From the NCBI RefSeq assembly GCF_000002995.4, contig NW_025062475.1:11536187-11600186 (forward strand): DNA of 64,000 bases. The letters run 5' to 3'. The DNA comes from Brugia malayi (taxonomy: Eukaryota > Nematoda > Chromadorea > Rhabditida > Onchocercidae). Positions 30,201 through 43,312 of the stretch are shown in pieces; position 1 is the stretch's first letter, and each line of letters starts with the position of its first letter. The notes under the pieces are model-generated. The model saw nothing but the letters and a program-made list of their open reading frames with translations. It was not told the origin of the DNA and did no database searches. The position numbers were made by a program, and so were the translations under genes.

Positions 30201-33200
30201 ATGACATATGAGATTCGCAAAAAATTATGGCTTTTAGAAAAGAAAAAAAAAAAAAAAACTTGATTTATACAGTGGAATAGATTGAGTGTTTTAAATGTGT
30301 AATGTGTTTGTATCTTTTCAACACTGTGAATATGTGCTAAATTAAGTATCGTGTTGGTAAAAACGACAATAAAGTGCTTGTTAAGTTTGAAGTTAAAATA
30401 ATTTTTACAATGTTTTGCTTTTTTCTGTTTTCCTTAAAAACATAATGAACATCATACTTTTTGTGGGATTTCAAAAACCCGCTTTTCAATGCGTTTCTTA
30501 CTTTCAATGATTTTATTTCATTTTTACTTTCTTTTCTATTTTTTTTTTTTGTAAAAAATCAGTGATTCATTTGCATGACGTTGATCTATACTAGTTCAGT
30601 CAGGTGTACAAGTTCAGTCTTAAACTAGTTTTTAGTTTCCTAGGGAAGCATAAAGAATTTGAAAATTTATTTCCCCGCTTCTTTTTTTCCTCTTTTTCTA
30701 TGTCTGTTTCTTTTCGTAAACATTGATTCATCATTGTAATATGAGCTTGAAAAGCAGTTGGAGAATATGGAATTGTGAAATTCGGTTTTGCCTTGGTCGC
30801 GATTAGGTATTATTAATAATCATTGGCAAGTAAATTTAAGTTTAATTCTAAATCAACCATTTAATTAGTCCTTTTTATACTGTGTATTGATTTTATTGTT
30901 TTGTATAGAGATAAATAAATTCCAAATGAATCAAATTTGGATACGGTGCATTTCAGTCGTAAATTAAAATGATCATCGGGAAGAACTAGATCTAATTTTC
31001 ACTCCTAAAGAAACATCAAAAATTTTTAATCAGGGTAGCTTATCTCTCATGCCAACAAGTTTTGAAAAGACTAATAATCCAAAATAGAATAATCGCCACA
31101 AACCATCTACCTACCGATTAGATACCGATGAATCGGATTGCTTGGGTTAACTTATTTAAATTTTATGGAGAATTTATTGTTTTATAATTCCTAATTTACT
31201 TTACTATACTTTATTATTTTTATTATTATATCATTTGTCATTATTACAATACAACTTATTTTATTATACTTTATTATATCTTACTCTATTGTAGCATTTT
31301 CAAATTTTGAATTAGTTCTTAACTTCCAACTTTCCAATCTTTCGATTGTCGCTGTTAAGTTTTTTAATCCAAAATTAAATTTAAAGCATATAAAAATTAT
31401 TAACAAGTTTTGGTTCAATCATGATGCAGTTATTTTATCTCTGATTTATTTGCTTTCTTTTTTTCTTTTTTCAATTATCACAGGAAAATTTCTTTTTTAC
31501 TCCTTTTATTCGAATTTAAAATGAAATTTTTGGGAATTTTTGCATTCTCTTTTTAAAGCTTTTTGGTAATCGTTTATATGACTGCCTTTCATACAGTGGT
31601 GCATATCTCTTTTGTATTAAAATCTTTGTACATTTTTCCCTCTTTCTTCTCATTTTATCTTTTCAACAAATGACACATGAATGCATTTTTTTTTTTTTTT
31701 CACCATTTATTTTCTACCATTTCATCTTTTTAGGAGAGAAATCATTTATAAATTTGATTTTAATATTTCCATTCCTTTTCCCATCTTTCCATATTTCTAT
31801 GCTTTGATCCAATAAAAATCATTTTTTTTTTTCTAGTTTAAAAAATTTGTTTTATTTTTATTTTTGGTCATAAATGAAGAATTATCTTTTTTTTTTTTTA
31901 AAAAAAAAAAAGAAAACGCAAAAAAAGAGGATGAAAAATGAATGAATGACATTATGGAATGTGTTGTACCAATGGTGAGACATTGTGATGAAGTAATTAA
32001 TTGATAATCGAAGTTACCCAAAACTCATTTCCCATCTTTTGTTTACTTCATCAAAGAAGAATCAGCTGTTGCTGCTGTTAATGGTTAATTGTGGTAGGGT
32101 GTTAAAAGTGATTGATTTAGTGGTAAATAAAAGTGAAGTGAAATGAAATGAAGTTGTGTTCGTCATATTTACACTAAAATTGAATGAACAATTAGTTTTC
32201 ATATTATGAAAAATACTGCCAAGGATTAGTGATCACAATATACAGTCGATGTGAATGAAGAAAAAAAAATTTCTTTTTTTTCTCTCTCTCTCCCTCTCTT
32301 CAATTTGATATTCTCAAATATTTTTCTGTGTGTTTTTTTCCCTCATAATTTTTAAAATTTCCATAAAAAATGTAGTATTGTTTTATTCACTAAAAAAAAT
32401 GAACTGTGAATCATCTGTTGTCATAAGGTTTTAGTTCATCAATTTTTTCAACTTCTCTTTTTTTCATCTGAATTTAAAAATTCTATTTCTAAATAATCCT
32501 TATTTAAAAGATCACTTTTAATGCATTTGCACTGAATCAATCATTTTTCATTGCATATGTGTTTCCTGATTGATTTTCCGATGCCAAACAGCTTGTTACC
32601 AGTTTAGTTTAGTTGAGGGCAGACCAAAGATACTAGATAACTTCCGTTCACTCTATCCCTATCATCCCAAATCCTTTTCTATGTTTACGCTGTGTTATTA
32701 GTTTTTTTTTTCCCAATTTAATGTCTTTCGTTGTTTTTCCGGAAATGATTCATTGAATTTTTTTCATACCAATGAAATCGACTAATTTTTGCTTATTTTT
32801 CATTCTCAGATAGCTTATATTTTGAAAAAATTGCTAGACTATTTTTTTTTTTTTTTGTTTTTCTTTACTATATAATCTTATCCTTCTTCATTCTCTTAAC
32901 TTAAGATATCATCATAAATGCTGAATAAGTTGCATCAATTAACTTTAATTCTTTTATGCTTTAGTTATGCTTGTTGATGTAATAGAACAACAATTGCGAA
33001 AGCATTGAAAATTATAGGTTAAAAAAGAAAACTGATTATATAGGAAATAAAATGAGATTAACTTATTTGATAAGTTTCTTTGAGCTGCAATTAAGTAAAA
33101 TGAAGTTTTTGATAGCTGACATGGAGGAAAAGAAATCTTGGCTCGATTTAAAAAATAAAATACATTAATTTAACTTGCAATCGTATTTTGCAGAGTGCTG

Positions 33201-36200
33201 TTGGAGATATGGATGGATTTTTCAATGGTCAGCGACTATTTTCTGCTCCTCATAATGGAGCTGTCCTGGTAAGTGGCGATCGTCTGAGAAATCCAAGAAA
33301 TATAAGTATTTTGGATGAAGATCCAACATTCTCCGTTTATGGCTTTCCATCGCATTTGGATCGATATTCTGATGATTATTCGCCGTTACGGCAAGTTTAT
33401 CGAAATTCTTTGTTACTTGATATTTTTATAAATTTTATTTGCCTAACAAGTAATTTATTTATACAAATAAGTTTGAATATTGTGGTGATATTTTTTGTAT
33501 AGCAAAATAAAATTTTACTCTCATTCAGACACAGAGAACGCGAGGCTATTGGTATCCCTATGTCAACATCATCAATTCAAAATGAAGGCACTATTATTCC
33601 CATAACTCGTCTCGAAAGCAATAACAGTAGCAGTAATAATTCTTTCAATCGTCCAGTGATTCGAGAAGTTCCTATCCGAATTGTATCAGCAACAAATAGT
33701 CATAGCCAAACACCAAGACCAAGCTGTCCAGCATCGTCTACTTCATTGGCCGTTGGCAGATTTCCGGTGGATGATACGGATGATAAGTTTGTATCCTTTT
33801 CTTTCGATGAGCAATTGATTGAAACTTCAGTGGCTCGATCATTTGATCATGCAATTAAAGTGATAGTAATGACGAAAGCGATAGAAATTTCTATTGGAAA
33901 ATTAGTTGTGTCTTTACTTTCTTAAAAATTCTTGAATTCATCAACCTGTTTTAGTTGTATGAGCTTGGATGTTAATCAAGGCTATCAAATGCAAGAAAGA
34001 GCTGATATCAACTCGAAAGTTTCATTATCGAAAAAGCCTGTTTATGATAATGTGTCATCAAGGCTACCATTTTTGAAGGACTCGTCTCATAGTTTATCAG
34101 TGATTAGACCAGCAAAGCTTCAGGTGGCTACGGAAACAGTAAGGTAGATTATATACTATTTTCGAAGCTATCAATGTTTTAAGTATATATTGGCCAAAAA
34201 AAGAAAAAGTTGACGAGACGAAAAACTTATACGTATTGTAATTTTCTGGAACAGTTAGAAATGTAAAGTAACTACGAATTTGTTCAGCTAAGCAACTTTT
34301 GAAATAATTTCAAGATTTTTTTTAAGTTTAGTAGGGTTACTCAAGTACTGCTCAAGTAGTCCTAAAAACAAACGAATCTAAGTTTGAATTAAGGTTAAAA
34401 TTAAATGATGGAGAATTAATGGAGGGTGATCGTGTAGTCTGGTTCGATGCATTAGGTATACCACGTCGAGGGACAGCTCGATGGATTGGTTATCTTCGTG
34501 GACATACGAATGTTTACGTTGGAGTTGATTTTGTTAGTTCATTTTATTTTGTCGGTTAATTTTCCTAATATTATAACCTTCAATCATAATTTCATCTTTG
34601 CATTTTTCGAGGTGAAAAATTAACTAACAAGTTTTTTGTGCTACTCTGCCGTAATGTTTTCTAGAAAATGGAGGATATTTTCGAAAAATTCGTCCAAAGG
34701 TTATTATACAGATGAATAATTTATTTCTCTGAAATGCAAAAAAAAAAAAACTGGTGATTCTGAGAGTTGCGTCAAAAGTGCAACATATATATATATATAT
34801 ATAGGTTACATCTGTTTTTCTGTGTCTGTTTCTCTGCTCATTCTGTTTCATGTTTTTTTTTTTTTTTTTTTTTTTTAATTCATATTCTCGTAAACTCTTT
34901 GTGTGTATTTTTTCGTCAATTGTTTTTAGTTCAGCGCATTATCTTTTCGATGAATTTTTTCTTTATTTTTATTATCAACGAATTCTTGTTAATTCGAAAT
35001 TTTTAAATTATATTTTTTTTCCCATTCGTATTTCTTTTTTTCCAAATAATATATGATAGAAAGACAATAAAGACTCTAAAAATTGACTATGTAAATTGAG
35101 GGAAATATAGCAAAAAGTATTAGTAATAGAAATAGAATAAATTACCCTAAATAACTGTTCATTCTAATGAAATAATAATAAATATTTGATTCATTTCTGA
35201 AGGACATAATGAGTTTGCGATATTATAGGATGAAGCAATAGGTGGTGGAACAGGATATTTTGAATGTGTTGAGTTGTTCCGTTCTGCACCAAATCATGCA
35301 GGTCTACTGCCAATATCGGTATGCATGAAAGAAGCAGATATGAATGATGAGGAAAATAATACTTCGGATATTGGAAACATTGGACTAAGACAATCTTTAT
35401 CTGAACCACAACAACAACAACAACAGCAGCAACAGCAACAACAACCACAACAACAACAGCAACAACAACAACAACAACAATCGTCATTGTCGGCACCGGT
35501 TCGAATTTATGAGAATAAATCTTCTTCACAGCCAGAATTATTGGTTAATGAAAAACAAAACGAGGAAACATCCAAGTTACCGCAATTTACTGTAGGTAAG
35601 GTTGTTTGCGACAGGTTCTCTTCTTTATCTTTTTGCTTCCTTTTTAGATTTGTTTTTAAGTATGCTGTAATAAAATGCATAATTTGTAACTGTATTGTGT
35701 AGATATACTCAAAAGAAGTGCACATATTAATCAATTCAAATTAGTCCGATATTTCATATCTAGTTCAGCCAATTCAGTAGATAGGCAAGTCTAAAATCAT
35801 TAGATTTTTACACATACCAGCTTTTACAGAACCATCAGAAGTAGTAAGAATTAGAGGATTATCATAACTTAGTAGTGTCATTTTTCTAGGATCATGCGTT
35901 GAAGTATTTTATCGGAACGAGTTGCGCTGTGGTGTTGTTAAATGGATCGATAATAATAATGAGTTAATTCAAAGCAAGCGTTTAGTTGCTGTTGAAATTG
36001 TGAGTAATTTGTACAACGTAAATTGAAATTGGGATTTTTTTAAAATTTTCAATATCCTAAGAAGTGTAAATTGCTATTTCATATTGCTCTGAAATATTAC
36101 TCTCGTTTTGTTCATTGTAGTTGTGCTAATTCTTTTCTTTCGAAGGAAGGAGATTTACCATACGATTGGCGCATGGTGGATAAAATGCAACTTGAAGATG

Positions 36201-39200
36201 CTCGTAAAGCTGGTGTTTTTGCAAGTGCTGTTCCGGATTCAATAGCTTTAGTGCCATATTATGCACTTCGATCTGATGATCGTTTCGCTTTATCGGACAT
36301 TTCTGAAGGCAATAATAACTATGAAACAAAAACAAGTAAACATAAGTTCTACAAAGTTTCATTATTTTTATAATATAAAATTTTCAAGAAATAAAGCATC
36401 CAGAAAGTTAAAATGCAGTTGATTTTTTTTTTTTTATTCAGTGGTGTCATCAAATTTCGGAAGTTTGGATAGTGGTATTGAAGTCCGACCGTGTTTACCG
36501 GTAAAAAATATCGACAATTTGCTTGGACGCATGAAAGGTATTCAAGGTTTCCGGAATAGTTGCTATCTCGACACAACGCTTTATGCTATGTTTTCGCAGT
36601 GTTCAGCATTTGATAGGTAATTTTTAATATTAATTATAAATAATATTGAAGAAATGATGCACTGCAATACCCTCGTCCATTTTCTGATTTATAAATCTTC
36701 TTAACTGCAGGAAAGTCTGAAGAAAAAGTTTTATCGCTTTCATTATATAAATGTCACTCTTTTTCTGTAATACTGTCCGTAAAGAAATTGAGTTTTTCGA
36801 CAAATTTACGGATTTATTCAGCATATTGGAAAGCAGACGTGAAACTGAGGCGGATTCAGTTCATACAGAAGTCACCGATATTTTGAAAACTGAAATTGTT
36901 TATCCACTGCGAAGGTTTGTTATTTGATTAGATTACTTCTTTTTCATTCCAGTATTTCATATTTTATATTTTTAATATTTTTTTTATTTTTTTTCAAAAT
37001 TAAAGTCTTTATTAAGATTATGTTATATTGAGCTTAACTTAGGTTTCATTTTGTTCGAGCCGATCATGTGTTAAAATTACGACGATTATTGGAGGTACTG
37101 TTGCCTAAAATGAAAGGTTTAACAACTGACGAAAAAGATCCTGAAGAGTTACTGAATGCCTTGTTCAATACAGTATTGCGGGTTGAACCGTTCCTTGTAA
37201 TGAGGTATCACTTCTCATATTTTCGTGGACTAGAAATAATACAATTTTAAATGATTAATAGCTATTAAATTTGTTCTGAAATTTGAATTCTTTTTTTTTT
37301 TTTTTTTTAGAATTGATACTTTTGTGATATTGACAGTTTTCCTACAGAAACTTATCCACTAACCGATTTCGTTCTAGGATCTATAATTTTTTTTTAACCT
37401 AATGCAAAAATTTGTATCTCTTAAATCTTCCATCTACTGAATTGGATAATCATTTAGGAACACGACAGATGGCAAAACAAATCCGGCATATATATGTCCA
37501 TTAATAACAGAAGATCTATGGAGCGAAAAACAGCGTCGATTAATTAGTGTGCAAACACTTCTCGAAAGATCACTTTTTGCATCTAATATTCAGTTTGCAT
37601 GTGTAAGTTTCTTTTTAATAATTAATAATAGTAATTCGTTTCTTACTTAACTCATGATTTTTATTAGTATTGGATTTAGAGTATTACTTTCTACTTCACA
37701 TGATAATAATTATTTCCTCAGAAAGAATTGCATTACTTTACTAACTTCTAAATTCTTTTCTATTTAACCCAAGCATATGATATCTGAAATTCGGTCTAGT
37801 GGCTGATGAAAGATGGTCCATACATTATTCATAATAATATTTTTCCCTTTTTGTAGCTTTTTTATTCCCTGTCCACCAAATTTTTTTTTGTTGGTATTGT
37901 AGCACATCTGAATTTCAATTTCAGTTCAGTTCAGAGCTACTTGGTAGGTCGTGCAAATGATGTTTCCATCCCCACCTTTACGAGGAAAATTTTACATTTG
38001 ACATTAATAATTATTAAAATTATTGAAAACTCGGCCATTGGATGATAATACGAGAATCATTGTCTTAAATGTTTGTTTCGGTATTGATGGAGAGAGCATG
38101 TCAAATGACTGAACATTTTCGGTGATTTTGGTGACAGTGTGAGAATCACGCATTTTCTGTTGAAAATTATTGGATAATGAGCCTATTTAGATGTTTTTTT
38201 TTTCTTTTTATTGCTTGTGTTTATTTCAGGAACCGAAAATTTTGATCCTTCAGTTACCACGATATGGGCAACAGAAAGTTTTTGACAAAATATTTCCACC
38301 TCAGGAAATGGATATCACTCATCTTATTCATGAAGGTAAACTGTTTTGATGTTTGAAATGATTTTTTTTTTTGATTTAATTGATCGAAATACTGTTTTCT
38401 TAAATTTCTATCTTTTATAGTCTTCTCTTATCAAATTTTTTCTACTTTATATTTCAATATTTTCAGCTTTACAGGTATTGCTCGAAGTTACATAGATAAT
38501 CAAATCAAAAAGCATCATTCTCAAACGTTTTTTTTTTTTAATGAAAATGGTACTTTTAATTAGGTAGAAGTGTAACTCATTATGAAATGCATTTATAGGT
38601 AAACGACCCTGTGTAAATTGTGGCAAACGTGCCGATATGATGTGTCCTGAATGCTTCTTGACAAGAGAGGTCTTCATTGGTGAGGTGAGCTTATTTTTCA
38701 CAATTTGGAATTCTTTCGAAAATTTTTGTGTGTTATAGCCAAGATTTATCAGGATTTTGGTAGAAATGAATACTAATTTTATTTTCATGTATGTTTTATA
38801 TATTTTCGAATTCTTTACACTGTTTGAAATTAATTTTATGATTTCACTTTCTATTGGATTAATTGTATTTCAGGTAACATATTGTGGTATATGTTATGAA
38901 CAAACCCACAATGGTTTAGATCATCAACCACAACAGTTATCCATTAGCAGTAATTCGTTTTCGATTTCATCATCTTTGTCACTATCTCGACGAACGCAGG
39001 TACCACAAAAGAAGCTTCAACTTGCATCTGTTCTTTGCATTGAAACTTCTCATTATGTAGCGTTCGTGCATGCTCTTTACACTAACAAATGGGTATTTTT
39101 CGATTCGATGGCTGATCGAGTGGGTCTTTCGGATGGCTATAATGTCCCACAGGTTCTTTCATTTTTAATTCCTTTCACAGATGTAAGCGAAATCTCAATC

Positions 39201-39647
39201 GTTAACAGTTAGACAGATTAAAGTAAGTATGTGTCTTGAACGATTATATTAATCAATTTATCAAAAGTGCTTCCATCCATTATAGAGAGATTAAATTGAA
39301 TTGAGTCTTATCATTGTTGTTTTATTGTTTATTAGTTATAACTTTTAAATTTTAGCGAAAATAATCACAATTATTAAACGTTTGAACACATCAAATGTTT
39401 ATTTTTCGACGTATTTGGACATATTTTTTTGGGCATTCAGGTGAAATTGTGTGAAAAAATGTCAAATTGGTTGAGTGATGCTGGTTGGTGTCGAGTTCGT
39501 GATTGTGTTAACCGAGAAGGACATTTGCCGAATGATGTTGAAAACGATTCGGATTTGATGCGATTATTGAGTGACTGTTATATTTGCTTCTATACGGATG
39601 AAGAGAACAAAAATGAAGGTCTCAGTTTGTCACGTTTTTTCTCCTGA
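27288..39647 (+). CDS. cyld-1: CYLD-type ubiquitin carboxyl-terminal hydrolase with CAP-Gly modules
   Basis: Modelled exons (~1163 aa): 27288-27349, 27548-27658, 28035-28173, 28678-28839, 28995-29132, 29618-29734, 33194-33390, 33529-33786, 33955-34143, 34394-34532, 35229-35595, 35890-35999, 36146-36335, 36442-36616, 36652-36674 (tentative), 36785-36914, 37043-37204, 37458-37602, 38230-38335, 38599-38684, 38874-39152, 39441-39647. CAP-Gly-like module 1 spans ~220-285 (GDMDGFFNGQRLF), module 2 ~460-535 (GGGTGYFECVELF), module 3 ~627-670. A polyQ tract covers 565-588. The USP domain has a Cys box GFRNSCYLD (C~767), a zinc-binding insert with CxxC pairs (CVNCGK, CPEC, CGIC), a His box ETSHYVAFV (H~1062) and FFDSMADR (D~1079). 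Human CYLD cleaves Lys63- and Met1-linked ubiquitin and dampens NF-kB; worms lack canonical NF-kB, so substrates here are unknown. It uses one GC-AG intron. Confidence 0.93.
29735..33193 (+). other. Large (3.46-kb) CYLD intron
   Basis: By far the longest intron of the gene, interrupting CAP-Gly module 1 between FGIRLD and SAVGDMDG. I found no nested gene on either strand, only AT-rich sequence and short tracts (CT-rich at 32278-32300). It could host an internal promoter or enhancer, but nothing in it is diagnostic. Confidence 0.7.
34785..34802. repeat. (AT)9 microsatellite in CYLD intron
   Basis: A pure AT dinucleotide run between the exons at 34394-34532 and 35229-35595. Confidence 0.9.
35409..35480 (+). 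repeat. CAA/CAG tract encoding polyglutamine in CYLD
   Basis: The exon encodes 12 Gln, one Pro, then 11 Gln, mostly as CAA with interspersed CAG. Mixed codons suggest an old, stabilised tract. The minus-strand reading is a poly-Val shadow. Confidence 0.95.
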
Positions 39648-41577
39648 ATTTCTATTGTTTTTCGTTCTAAATGAGTGTGTAATTTGTATTCAAGTTGGAA
39701 AGAACTTAAATCTTTCTCAGAAGAAGTCAGACTGAGAATTTATAATCATTATTGAGTCTGAATCTAAGACATTATAAATTCTCAAGGAAGGTTTGAAAAA
39801 TCCACATTCCTTTGAAAGAATCTAGGATTGCTCATATTTAGTCCCAAAAAAATCTCCTTTCTTCTTTTTAACCTTCTGAAACTTTTACCTCGAAGGAAAT
39901 TTTAGAAGCTGTATCTCATTTATAATGCCCAGTATTGCCAGGTAATGTAATTCGTATTTTATAAGTGATTGTTAATTTTTCACGCTGTAATTATTTACCA
40001 AAAAATTGTACTACTAGTTGTAAATATATTATACATATCATTTATACGTGTTTACTCTTGTAAAAATATTTTGTCAAAAAACAAACGTGAATTACGTAGG
40101 ATGGCGTATCTGCTTTTGTCGTATCTCATTTATTAGTTTAACTACAAATATTTTGCTTGTCAAAACATATCATTGCTAAATGATTGCAATTGTTGACATT
40201 GCATTTGATCACCTTAATATTTTCTTCCATATCAATGTCACAGAGCGAATGGTTTTCACACAGACACTGCTTTACCTTTTCAGTATTTGACATCTAATTT
40301 TAGTTGACTCATATTATCTGATAATCATACAGTTCACTCATGACAATCGCAAACTTCTCACCCACTTTATGACTTCACAGAGACTTCCAAACATCAACAA
40401 GTTATTAGTTTTTGGTATCAAATAAGCAAATGCTATTAAAATGGACTGATTCGTTGTTTTGTGGAGTAGCATGAAAAGTGAAGAGCGATTATGAGAAGAA
40501 TGAAATTCTCTTGATTGATAGTAATGACCAGAAAATAGATTCAATTTCTTTGGAAATTCATATTTACACTGGAAACATTCCGATATTGCAATGAGAATCA
40601 ATCGATGAGATATGGCACTCTAGCAATGGAACAAAAGACTAATAAGTTTTGAGACAATTTAATTATATAATGCAATTTCTTTACCACAGCATTGAAGTTG
40701 TCCACTTAGGTTTCTATTTTGTCTCTTTCTGCATGAATTCGTAAAAAGAAAGCATCTCAAAGGCTAAGAAATATAAACAACGAATATTTCAATGTTTTAT
40801 TACTGTGCAAATTCTACAGAAGTCTCGATATATCATTATCATTTAAATTCGCAATATTAAATCATCATTCAGCTTAATTCAAATATTACATAGTTCTAGA
40901 AATTCCGTTCAGCAATGATGCTTTTGCAAAGAATTATAGTAGTTATGCAATTGACTAAACCGCTCCTAATTAATAGTCTATCACAGAGACCATCATTCTG
41001 CAGCCCGGTGGACAAATCAATGAAGATTTCAAAAATTCTACATTTATAGAAAGCAAAAAAAGAAAGACAGATATATTGTAGTCGCAATCATTGTTCTAAG
41101 TAACAATGTATCTTCAGTAGTATTTTTAAATCAATAAGTAATCTGAAATATAAGTTAAAAGGAGTTTGAACATAATGTCCGTACTCACATATTTGAATTG
41201 AATCGTTTTTTTACAAATTTTTCCATAAAAAGCTTCGTTAGGGATATATAGACCAGAATATGGGAAAAATCTCAATTAAGCCAAAAATACATCAACCATT
41301 TTCCACTGAGTTATGCAAAATATTTTTCGAGAATATACATGCAAGTTTTTCATCAAACTGAACAAAAACAGAACTTCGCTATACAACTGTCAGTTCATTC
41401 TACATCATATTCGATTTCGAATATGATGAATGAAAAAACTACGCTATGTAGTCTCATAGCACAGATATGTGGAAACTGTTAACAGAAATTGAATAATATT
41501 TTCTTAAACAAGGGACAAAAATATAAATAGCTACGAAAGATGATCACTTATAATCTACACATAAACTATAGATTAAT
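39648..41577. other. Convergent intergenic region between CYLD and the PMF1-like gene
   Basis: This contains the 3' ends of two converging genes. I see no coding exon; the open frames near 40338-40601 and 40896-41087 lack recognisable motifs. A compact perfect hairpin lies at 41403-41428. Confidence 0.6.
41403..41428. repeat. Perfect 12-bp inverted repeat with 2-nt loop
   Basis: CATCATATTCGA and its exact complement TCGAATATGATG are separated by two bases. It lies about 150 bp past the stop of the PMF1-like gene. Confidence 0.8.
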
Positions 41578-43171
41578 TTATGGTAGCGGGTGAACAGGAT
41601 GGTTATAAAGTAATGCTTCTTGCATCATTGCTCGAGCTTTATCTTCAGTTTCTTTGTACATATTTCGTTTCTTCTGAAAAAAAAAAAAATGTTTGTTTAG
41701 ATCAAAAAGTAGCATTACTAATTTCCACTAGTGCTATATTTTCTTTCACTTTGAATGAATCTATAAAAAAAGTGTCTAGAAATTTCAGTAACAATTTAGT
41801 TTAAAAAATATCAAATTGTTTGCAGTCCCAGCAGACCAATGTTTTTTCCAGACAAAAGCATGAGCAAATAAGATATTGCTTGCCTCAATTTCAGCTTCTA
41901 GTTTATCTCTCAAGCAAATCAAATTCTGCTCATTATTAAACATAACTGGTTGCAAATGGCCGGCAATATCATCAGATGGAATGCCACTTGGTCGCCATCC
42001 TGAAATCATGATTTTTATTTAATTCTTCATAAATGTTACAAAGAGACACGAAAGAAATAAAGAATATGCAATTCAGATAAGCTATATTCAGTTAAAATTA
42101 CCGACTTATAAGCTTTTCTCTATTAATTATATTTCGGACAGGCGTCTTAATCATGTCTGAGAACAGATATCAAAACATAGATCTCAAAGAAAGCATTTAT
42201 TTTCTTAAAAAAATCATCTTCACCTACTGATTAATACATATAGAAATCATTACCTATATCTTCCTTTGATGATTCTTTAATAAGATTTTTCAGTTTGATC
42301 ATTCCTTCAAGGACCTAGATAACATATGTAAATTAGGTGTGAAATTACAGGAATTATAATTGTTAACATGAAATCGCAATATAAATGATAGAATTATTCG
42401 AGCATTATTTCAGAAAGAGGATCATGAATCTAGATGCTAATATTTTATAGTTTTGATAGACCTTATTCTGATTTTACTAGTATTTTGAAAAGCAAGTTTA
42501 TCGTATTAGACTTACCTCATCGTTATGAATCACCTGACTAACACCATTTAACACCGATTCCTGTAGTTGATCTTTTGCAGTTGCCAAGATTTCTTCCATT
42601 TTGTCAGGAGTAATCTGCAATTGTTAAAGATAATAAAAGTATTACAAAAAGAATAAAATGAAAATTTTTTAAAATGACTTTAAAAAAAAGATAATAAATA
42701 TAGCTAAAATGTGAATGCTTCAGATTAATCTAGGGCTAATTTTATCGTTTATTATTCCATGACAAAAAGAGAGAAAAATTGATTAGTAAACTGGAAATAT
42801 AAACTATATAATGGCAGTACTTATAATATTTTATTTTTTATTAAAAATAGTTGAGATTAGTTCAAAACCGAAAGCAACGGTTCATGAAATTTATACAATA
42901 AACAATAAATTTTTGGCTTTAAAAGAAATACCAACATGCAACTGGGATATTTTTTAAGGGATAAAGTTATTTTTAATGGGATTTTTAAGGGGATAAAAAT
43001 TAATCTTTTCTATTTTTATATCTAATATTTTTTTTTTAAAAAAAAAAAGAGAGAAACCGTTTTCTTTGTCGTCCTATGAATAACCTTTATACATTTGTCC
43101 GTTGCAATCGCTTCTGCTACTAGTTTCTTTAAAACTCCATTTACTGCAGCATATAACGATTCAGTAGACAT
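41578..43171 (-). CDS. PMF1/Nnf1-like kinetochore protein (Mis12 complex subunit)
   Basis: Five exons (162 aa): 43171-43085, 42614-42516, 42314-42254, 41999-41854, 41673-41578. The protein is helical with long amphipathic stretches. The key match is the segment ending GWRPSGIPSDD (~residues 83-93), nearly the same as human PMF1 AWRPSGIPEKD. It is preceded by a helix resembling the PMF1 middle region (ITPDKMEEILATAKDQLQES) and followed by a C-terminal coiled-coil-like region (LRDKLEAEIEASN). PMF1/Nnf1 pairs with Mis12 in the heterotetramer linking centromeric chromatin to the Ndc80 complex; the C. elegans counterpart is probably a KBP-class protein. Human PMF1 is ~205 aa. A TTTCAG acceptor at about 43190 could take a spliced leader. 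The donor after 41854 is non-consensus (GTCTGG), chosen because it keeps frame. Confidence 0.75.
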
Positions 43172-43312
43172 AATAAAGAAAAAATTATCCTGAAAGAGAA
43201 AAAAATATTTTACTAGAAATTTTATAAAAATACCGCAACAAATTTAGCGTCTATCTAAAAATACATAATATCAACAAGAAATATTATGAAATAATAATTA
43301 TGTGATAGCTGT

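Noticed and set aside
35191..35529. 112-aa minus-strand frame rich in Val/Ala
   Set aside because: It is the complement of the CAA/CAG polyglutamine tract inside a well-supported CYLD exon.
36121..36145. Earlier acceptor (TTCATTGTAG) for the CYLD exon ending 36335
   Set aside because: It would be in the wrong phase after the phase-0 donor at 35999; the TTTCGAAG acceptor at 36145 keeps frame.
40338..40601. 87-aa minus-strand frame between CYLD and the PMF1-like gene
   Set aside because: No ATG at its beginning, no motif I recognise, no splice-flanked neighbours.
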